The position numbers and the translations under genes are program-made. A stretch of DNA of 10,660 bases. Origin: Verrucomicrobiota bacterium. Its GTDB lineage: Bacteria > Verrucomicrobiota > Verrucomicrobiia > Opitutales > Oceanipulchritudinaceae. Position 1 is the stretch's first letter, and each line of letters begins with the position of its first letter. Location: positions 1 to 10,660 of the forward strand of contig JAAAOD010000057.1 of NCBI GenBank assembly GCA_009908535.1, given 5' to 3'. Shown piece after piece: positions 5,406 to 10,660 of this stretch. The notes under the pieces were generated by a model. That model did not search any database. It was not told the origin of the DNA and worked only from the letters and a program-made list of their open reading frames with translations.

Positions 5406-7082
5406 ATGAACGAAGAAGCCCCCTTCGCGGATCCCACCGCCCCGCCGCCCCCGCCGGCCTGTGTCAAGGCGCCCCTGCTGCCTTTCCTCGCCGGCTTCGC
5501 CACCGCGCTGGTTCCGGGCGTTCTGGCCGGGGTGCCGGCGGGCCTTGCCGTGACGGGACTCGCCTGCCTTGCCTTTGCCGTCCGCAAGCGCCTCCGCTTC
5601 CCCGGCGCGCCGCGGCTGGTCTCGTTCCTTGCCGCCGGGACGCTGGCCGGAGGCGGCCTCTGCCTCCGCATCGCGGAGATGCCGGAACCGGACTGGCACT
5701 GGCTGCCGCCGCGGGAGGTCACCTTTACCCTGCGCGTGGAGGAAGCCTTCCATGCACGCAAGGAGGCGCGGATCGCCGGCATCGGGCGCCTCCTCGCCGA
5801 CAACACCCCACGCGGGGAACTGCGGGGCCGCCGCCTCTCCTTTTACCTCGCCACGGAAGAGGCGGACCCGGCGCCGCTTGCGCGCGGGGAAACGATCGAG
5901 GCCCGCGCCCGTCTGACCTTTCTTCCGGGAGTCGCGGAACCGGACGGCTTCCAGTCGTATTTGCTCCGCCGCGACATCTTTCTCAGCGCCTCGCAGGGAA
6001 AAGTCCTCGCGCGCCCCGGCGACGAACCCGCCCGGGAGCAACTGCGCCAATCGCTGTATCGATCCTTTCAGGACAGGCTGACCGCCGGCAGCGGGGATCC
6101 CGGGGACCCCGGTTACGTTCTCGCGAGCATGCTGCTGGGCAACCGCGGCCTTCTCACCGACGAACGGGTGCGGCTCTACAAACGTACAGGCAGCTTCCAT
6201 CTTTTCGCGGTCAGCGGCCTCCACGTCGGCGGAGTCGTTCTCTGCCTCCTGTTGCTGCTGCGCGGGTGTCGCTTTCCGGAAAGGATGCGCTTCCTCCCCC
6301 TTGCCACGGGTCTCTGGTTCTACGTCTGGCTGACGGGGAGCGCCCCCTCCGCGGTGCGTTCGGGGATCATGCTCAGTTGTGTCATGGGAAGCCGCTACCT
6401 TCTGCGCCAGCCGCACCTGTTCCCGGCCCTCGTCTTTTCCGCCTTTCTCGTTCTTCTCTGGAATCCGCGCCAGCTCTTTGCCCTCGGATTCCAGCTCTCC
6501 TATGGCGTCGTCGCTTCCATCCTGCTGCTCGGCCTGCCCCTTGCGGATGAACTGAACCGGCGCTGGGAACGGAGGTTTCCCCCGCCGAGGGGCCTTACGC
6601 CATGGCAGGAACGGTGGCGGAACTTCCGGCGGCGCTGCCTGCAGCTGCTCTGCGTCTCCGCGGGGGCCTGCCTCGCCAGCGCGCCCCTCATCGCCCAGCA
6701 CTTCTCCCTTTTCACCCCGGCCGGATGGCTGGCCGCCCCGCTCCTCAACCCGCTCGCCGCCGTCGCCGTCTTCACCGGCGTCTTTCTTTTCCTCGGCTTT
6801 CCGCTGCCCGAGGCGGCCCTCGCCCTTGTCGCCCGCCCCGGCTGGTGGAGCGTCCGGGGAATGGAGGGCCTGCTGCAGGCGTGCCTGCGCCTTCCCGGAG
6901 GCGTCGCGGAGAAGACATGGCCGTGGCCGCCGACGGGGACGCTTCTCTTGCTGACCGCCCTCACCGTGGCATGGCTTTTGCAGCGTTACCGGCAGACGGG
7001 AAACCGCCTGCCGCTGTACGGATACTTCCTCCCTTACCTGCTTCTCTGCGGCGGTCTGTTCGGCGGCCTCGTGCATTCTTGA
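5406..7082 (+). CDS. comEC: ComEC/Rec2-family DNA-uptake channel protein without the C-terminal beta-lactamase-like domain
   Basis: ComEC forms the inner-membrane channel that takes in single-stranded DNA during natural transformation. The 558 residues start at MNEEAPFADP. Two hydrophobic segments lie near 22-55 and 75-90, then a soluble stretch of roughly 100-230 matching the DUF4131/OB-fold position. The competence domain carries the hallmark HLFAVSGLHVG (265-275) and FQLSYG (362-367), with many membrane helices to the end. Full-length ComEC has a further metallo-beta-lactamase-like domain of some 200-250 residues with an HxHxDH-type motif. That is absent, and only 68 bp separate the stop from htpG, so it was not lost by a nearby frameshift. 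Such shorter family members exist. Whether this one works in uptake, alone or with a separate nuclease, cannot be told. The upstream region is shared with rarA. Confidence 0.92.
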   Translation: MNEEAPFADPTAPPPPPACVKAPLLPFLAGFATALVPGVLAGVPAGLAVTGLACLAFAVRKRLRFPGAPRLVSFLAAGTLAGGGLCLRIAEMPEPDWHWLPPREVTFTLRVEEAFHARKEARIAGIGRLLADNTPRGELRGRRLSFYLATEEADPAPLARGETIEARARLTFLPGVAEPDGFQSYLLRRDIFLSASQGKVLARPGDEPAREQLRQSLYRSFQDRLTAGSGDPGDPGYVLASMLLGNRGLLTDERVRLYKRTGSFHLFAVSGLHVGGVVLCLLLLLRGCRFPERMRFLPLATGLWFYVWLTGSAPSAVRSGIMLSCVMGSRYLLRQPHLFPALVFSAFLVLLWNPRQLFALGFQLSYGVVASILLLGLPLADELNRRWERRFPPPRGLTPWQERWRNFRRRCLQLLCVSAGACLASAPLIAQHFSLFTPAGWLAAPLLNPLAAVAVFTGVFLFLGFPLPEAALALVARPGWWSVRGMEGLLQACLRLPGGVAEKTWPWPPTGTLLLLTALTVAWLLQRYRQTGNRLPLYGYFLPYLLLCGGLFGGLVHS

Positions 7083-7106
7083 TTTTGTCCGTACGAGTTC
7101 TACATT
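7079..7106 (+). promoter_or_regulatory. Possible sigma-70 promoter of htpG
   Basis: TTGATT (7079-7084) and TACATT (7101-7106) are 16 bp apart, each matching 4 of 6 consensus bases. Initiation would fall near 7113 and give a leader of about 38 nt. The -35 element overlaps the comEC stop codon. No CIRCE repeat or sigma-32-like motif is seen, so heat-shock control is not evident. The leader ends GATCCAACC before the ATG, with no SD. Confidence 0.4.
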
Positions 7107-7150
7107 CCCCCGTTTCGCCAAATCCTGATTGCCAACCAATTGATCCAACC

Positions 7151-9007
7151 ATGAGCGAGCACCAAGCACAAACGCATGCCTTCCAGGCCGAAACCCGGCA
7201 GTTGCTGGATATCGTCATCCATTCCCTCTACACGGACAAGGAGATCTTCATCCGTGAACTGGTCTCCAATGCCAGCGACGCCCTCGAGAAGCTCCGGCAT
7301 TTCCAGCTGGCCGGGGAGACGATCCACGACGAGAAGCTGCCCCTCGAAATCAACATCACCACCGATGACAGCGGGAACACCCTGACCATCCAGGACTACG
7401 GCGTCGGCATGACGCGCGAGGAGCTGAACGAGAACCTCGGCACCATCGCGAAGTCCGGCTCCAAGGCCTTCGCCGCCGCCATCAAGGAGGCGCGGGAGTC
7501 CGGGGCCGACCCGGCCAACCTCATCGGTCAGTTCGGCGTCGGCTTCTATTCCGTCTTCATGGTCGCCGATGAAGTCCGCGTCTACACCCGCTCTTACAAG
7601 GCGGAGGGCGAAAGCCTCTGCTGGATCAGCGACGGCCGGGACAGCTATCAGGTCGAGGAGACGGAGGACGAACAACGCCGCGGCACCAAGATCGTCGTGA
7701 AGCTGCACGAGGATGCGAAGGAATTCGCGGGCAAGTCGCGCGTGCAGGAGATCCTCAAGCGCTACAGCAGCTTCGTGCAGTTCCCGATCCACCTTGGCGG
7801 GGAGCGCGTCAACACCATGGACGCCCTCTGGCTGCGCAACAAGAGCGACATCAAGCCCGAGGAGTACACCGAGTTCTACAAGTTCCAGGCCAACGCCTTC
7901 GACGAACCGCGCCACACCCTGCACTTCGCCGCCGACGCGCCTCTTGCCATCAACGCCCTCCTCTTCACCCCGAAGGAAAACATGGAGCGCTTCGGCTTCG
8001 GCCGCATGGAACCCGGCGTCGCCCTCTACTGCAAGAAGGTCCTTATCGACGACCACCCCGAGGGCCTGCTGCCCGAATGGCTGCGCTTCCTCCGCGGGGT
8101 CGTCGATTCCGCCGACCTGCCGCTGAACATCTCCCGCGAATCGATGCAGGATTCCGCCCTCGTGCAGAAGCTGAGTAAAATCCTCACCAACCGCTTCCTC
8201 CGCCACCTCGGCGACGAAGCCAAAAAGCGGCCCGACGACTACAAGGATTTCTACCAGCAGTTCGGCCTCTTCCTCAAGGAAGGCATCACCACCGATCTGG
8301 ATTACCGCGAGAAACTCGCCAAGCTGCTGCGCTACGAAAGCAACCTCACCGACGCGGGCACATGGACCAGCCTTGAGGAGTACGTCGGGCGCATGAAGGA
8401 GGAACAGGACACCATTTACTACCTCTACGCGCCCTCCCGCAAAGCCATCGAGGCGGGCCCCTACCTCGAGGCCTTCCGCTCGCAGGGGCTCGAGGTGCTC
8501 TACCTCTTCGAGCCCATCGACGAGTTCGTCATGAACCACATCGGCGAATTCGAAGGCAAAAAGCTCCTCGCCGCCGACAGCAGCGAACTCGACCTCGGCG
8601 ACGAGGCCGTCGGCAGCGGCGAGAAACTCGATGCCGAACAGCAGAAAGAACTCACCAAGTGGATGAAGGAGACCCTCGGCGACCGCGTCAGCGATGTCAC
8701 CGTCTCCAAACGGCTCACCGACAGCCCCGCCGCCGCCCTCAATGCCGACAAGATGATGACCCCCTCCATGCGCCGCATCCTCAAGGCCATGAACCAGGAC
8801 GCCGGCGGCACCGACGCCGTCCGCCTCGAGGTCAATCCCAGCCACCCCCTCCTCCACAAGCTCAACGAGTTCCGCGCCTCCAAGCCCGACCTCGCCCGCC
8901 TCATGACCGAACAGATCCTCGACAATTCCCTCATCGCCGCCGGCTTCGTCGAGGATCCCCGCGAAATGGTCGGCCGCATCTACGACCTCCTCGGCAAAAT
9001 CGATTAG
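7151..9007 (+). CDS. htpG: Chaperone protein HtpG (bacterial Hsp90)
   Basis: HtpG is a homodimeric ATP-dependent chaperone of the cytosol that remodels client proteins late in folding, often with DnaK. The 618 residues match the usual bacterial length. The N-terminal GHKL ATPase domain shows RELVSNASDALEKL with the catalytic Glu36 and Asn40, QDYGVGM with the nucleotide-binding Asp82, and the lid/glycine loop GQFGVGFYS (127-135). The middle domain contains the expected LPLNISRESMQ and the arginine of that segment for ATP hydrolysis. The C-terminal dimerisation domain is complete and, as in bacteria, lacks an MEEVD tail. The start MSEHQAQTHAF lies just ahead of the conserved FQAETRQLLDIVIHSLY. 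The frame is open upstream through comEC in another phase, which is not real coding. No hairpin terminator follows directly. Codon use strongly favours C-ending codons, consistent with high expression. Confidence 0.98.
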   Translation: MSEHQAQTHAFQAETRQLLDIVIHSLYTDKEIFIRELVSNASDALEKLRHFQLAGETIHDEKLPLEINITTDDSGNTLTIQDYGVGMTREELNENLGTIAKSGSKAFAAAIKEARESGADPANLIGQFGVGFYSVFMVADEVRVYTRSYKAEGESLCWISDGRDSYQVEETEDEQRRGTKIVVKLHEDAKEFAGKSRVQEILKRYSSFVQFPIHLGGERVNTMDALWLRNKSDIKPEEYTEFYKFQANAFDEPRHTLHFAADAPLAINALLFTPKENMERFGFGRMEPGVALYCKKVLIDDHPEGLLPEWLRFLRGVVDSADLPLNISRESMQDSALVQKLSKILTNRFLRHLGDEAKKRPDDYKDFYQQFGLFLKEGITTDLDYREKLAKLLRYESNLTDAGTWTSLEEYVGRMKEEQDTIYYLYAPSRKAIEAGPYLEAFRSQGLEVLYLFEPIDEFVMNHIGEFEGKKLLAADSSELDLGDEAVGSGEKLDAEQQKELTKWMKETLGDRVSDVTVSKRLTDSPAAALNADKMMTPSMRRILKAMNQDAGGTDAVRLEVNPSHPLLHKLNEFRASKPDLARLMTEQILDNSLIAAGFVEDPREMVGRIYDLLGKID

Positions 9008-9016
9008 GCAACGCCG

Positions 9017-9040
9017 AAGGGGTCAGACCTTGGATTTTGG
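9017..9040 (+). repeat. REP-like motif (GGGGTCAGACC...TTTTGG)
   Basis: The block AAGGGGTCAGACC followed by TTGGATTTTGG lies in the 90-bp gap between htpG and ppk. From general knowledge I associate GGGGTCAGACC followed by a TTTTG-rich tract with dispersed intergenic repeats in diverse bacteria, some of them linked to REP-associated tyrosine transposases. No transposase is in the window and only one copy is present, so the assignment rests on recall. Confidence 0.4.
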
Positions 9041-9054
9041 TATAGGGGCCGATT

Positions 9055-9084
9055 CCCTGTCCTTGCCCTGCGGCGGGGATAGGG
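9055..9084 (+). promoter_or_regulatory. Stem-loop in the ppk 5' leader
   Basis: CCCTGTCC (9055-9062) pairs with GGATAGGG (9077-9084), eight pairs with one G-U. A small inner GCC/GGC (9065-9067/9072-9074) closes on the loop CTGC. It ends 13 nt before the ppk ATG, inside the area a ribosome would cover, and no SD stands between. It may modulate ppk translation or be the palindromic part of the REP-like repeat. Confidence 0.45.
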
Positions 9085-9097
9085 TCATCTTGCGGGC

Positions 9098-10660
9098 ATG
9101 GCATCGGGAAAACAGGGAAGCCGGAAAGCGAAAGCGGCCTACTTCAACCGGGAGCTGAGCTGGCTGGCCTTCAACCGTCGCGTGCTCGAGCAGGCGGAGG
9201 ACACGAGCTATCCGTTGCTGGAACGGCTGAAGTACCTGTCCTTTGTCAGCTCGAACCTTGACGAGTTTTTCGAGATCCGGGTCGCGGGGCTGATCCAGCA
9301 GGTGGAATCGAACATCACGAAGGCGGGGATCGACGGCCTTGGGCCGAAGGAGCAGCTGCGCCGGGTGCATTCGGTTTCGGCCTCGCTTGTCCAGGACCAG
9401 TACAAGTGCTGGCAGGAACAGATCATGCCGGCGATGGCGAAGGAAGGCCTGCCCTTCAAGAACCGTCAGCAGCTGACACGGCGCGAGCTGAACTGGCTGC
9501 GGGAGTATTTCGAGGAACAGGTGCATCCGGTCCTGACGCCGCTGGCCATCGACCCGGCCCATCCCTTTCCGCAGTTCGGGAACAAGTCGCTGAACATCCT
9601 TCTCTGGCTGGACGATCCGGACACGCCGGCGACGGAGCGCATGCTGGCCTTCATTCCGGTGCCGCGCATCCTGCCGCGGGTGGTGCAGATCCCGGGGACC
9701 AGCCGCCTTCCCGACTGTTTTGTCTTTCTCAGCGATGTATTGAAAATCTTCGCACGCCGCCTGTTTCCGGGGTACAAGATCCGCTCCGTCCACGCCTTCC
9801 GCATCACGCGCAACAGTGATCTCTACATCGACGAGGAGGAAGTGGAGAACCTTCTCCAGACGATCGAGGAGGAGCTGTACAACCTCCGCAAGGGGGCGGC
9901 GGTGCGCCTTGAGATCGAGGCGGATATTCCGGACGATTTGCTGACGGAACTGCTGGAGGCGATCCGGCTCGGGCGGCAGCACGTCTTCCGCATCAACGGA
10001 CCGATCAACCTGCTGCGGCTGATGAGCGTGTACGACATGGTACCGCGTCCGGACTTGAAGTTCCCGCCCTTTCAGCCGCACCAGCCCCCGGCGCTGCGAC
10101 AGCACCGCTTCGTGTACGAGGATATCAAGACCCGGGACCACCTCCTGCACCATCCCTTCGATTCTTTCGACCCTGTAGTGGAATTCGCACGACAGGCGGC
10201 GCACGACCCGAACGTTCTCGCCATCAAGATCACGCTCTACCGGACGAGTTCGGATTCGCCCATCGTCAACGCCCTCATGGAGGCTGCGCGCAACGGCAAA
10301 CAGGTTACGGTGCTGATCGAATTAAAGGCGCGCTTCGACGAGGCCAACAACATCAACTGGGCGCGGATGATGGAGGAAGCCGGGATCCACGTCGTCTACG
10401 GCTTCGTCGGCCTGAAGACGCACTGCAAATGCTGCCTTGTCGTGCGGCGCGAAGAGAACGGCCTGCGCCGCTACGCCCACCTCGGCACGGGCAACTACCA
10501 CACGAAGACGGCCCGGCTCTACACGGACATGAGCTTCCTCACCTGCCGGGAGGACCTGACCGACGAAGTGGCGACCGTCTTCAACACCCTCACCGGTTTC
10601 GCCAAATCCCCCCGTTTCAACAAGCTGCTGGTGGCGCCCTACACGCTTCACCGGCGCATG
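9098..10660 (+). CDS. ppk: Polyphosphate kinase 1 (partial, 3' end outside the window)
   Basis: Ppk1 reversibly transfers the terminal phosphate of ATP to growing polyphosphate, usually at the inner face of the cell membrane. The frame runs open from ATG for 521 codons to the window edge. Family enzymes have about 690-730 residues, so most of the C2 domain is missing. The N domain opens with YFNRELSWLAFNRRVLEQA and SSNLDEFFEIRVAGL. The head domain has HPAHP-type DPAHPFPQF. The C1 domain has KITLYRTSSDSP (Arg382), ELKARFDEANN (Arg412), the phospho-accepting histidine in GLKTHCK (His442) and YAHLGTGNYHTKTARLYTD (His461). These four keep a constant offset of seven from the E. coli residues R375, R405, H435 and H454 as I recall them. 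A short basic tail (GKQGSRKAKAA) precedes the conserved part. No phoB, phoU or ppx is adjacent in view. Confidence 0.97.
   Translation, partial: MASGKQGSRKAKAAYFNRELSWLAFNRRVLEQAEDTSYPLLERLKYLSFVSSNLDEFFEIRVAGLIQQVESNITKAGIDGLGPKEQLRRVHSVSASLVQDQYKCWQEQIMPAMAKEGLPFKNRQQLTRRELNWLREYFEEQVHPVLTPLAIDPAHPFPQFGNKSLNILLWLDDPDTPATERMLAFIPVPRILPRVVQIPGTSRLPDCFVFLSDVLKIFARRLFPGYKIRSVHAFRITRNSDLYIDEEEVENLLQTIEEELYNLRKGAAVRLEIEADIPDDLLTELLEAIRLGRQHVFRINGPINLLRLMSVYDMVPRPDLKFPPFQPHQPPALRQHRFVYEDIKTRDHLLHHPFDSFDPVVEFARQAAHDPNVLAIKITLYRTSSDSPIVNALMEAARNGKQVTVLIELKARFDEANNINWARMMEEAGIHVVYGFVGLKTHCKCCLVVRREENGLRRYAHLGTGNYHTKTARLYTDMSFLTCREDLTDEVATVFNTLTGFAKSPRFNKLLVAPYTLHRRM

Noticed and set aside
5334..7169. 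Minus-strand extension of the rarA frame through comEC
   Set aside because: The translated extension is low-complexity, rich in Gly, Arg and Glu, and the family N-terminus fits the start at 5333. comEC on the plus strand is clearly real.
7100..8857. 585-codon minus-strand ORF opposite htpG
   Set aside because: Antisense shadow produced by C-ending codons in htpG. The translation is an aberrant Gly/Val/Glu/Leu mixture with no domain.

Overview
The window looks like ordinary chromosomal backbone of a GC-rich bacterium. The lpd, rarA, htpG and ppk versions, scarce Shine-Dalgarno (SD) sequences and structured palindromic repeats suggest the PVC group, perhaps Verrucomicrobiota. That placement is an inference from general impression; no marker gene here settles it.

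Layout. Positions 4-78 hold a complete tRNA-Arg(CCG) on the minus strand. Positions 79-736 have no gene of normal size but carry several signals: a small palindrome, a diverged copy of a repeat seen again at 3.5-3.9 kb, a possible sigma-54 promoter, two consecutive micro-ORFs (25 and 26 codons) that both have good ribosome binding sites, and a strong bidirectional terminator. Next come dihydrolipoamide dehydrogenase (lpd, minus) and a divergent plus-strand set of three small envelope genes: a secreted protein, a four-helix PF04020-type membrane protein and a two-helix membrane protein.

Positions 3421-3980 are a non-coding repeat island. Two copies of a roughly 40-bp unit, each able to form a 9-bp hairpin with a GNRA loop in plus-strand RNA, lie at each end; one copy is truncated. 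Between them is a densely palindromic segment of about 260 bp. Then come rarA (minus) and a divergent comEC-type gene (plus) that lacks the usual C-terminal metallo-beta-lactamase domain, followed by htpG and the first 521 codons of ppk, which runs off the window. The htpG-ppk gap carries a REP-like GGGGTCAGACC motif and a hairpin just before the ppk start.

No CRISPR array, transposase, prophage or recognisable defence system is visible. The genes are mostly housekeeping: central metabolism (lpd), replication-fork maintenance (rarA), DNA uptake (comEC), chaperone (htpG) and polyphosphate synthesis (ppk). The least explained parts are the micro-ORF pair at 429-644 and the repeat island at 3472-3952.
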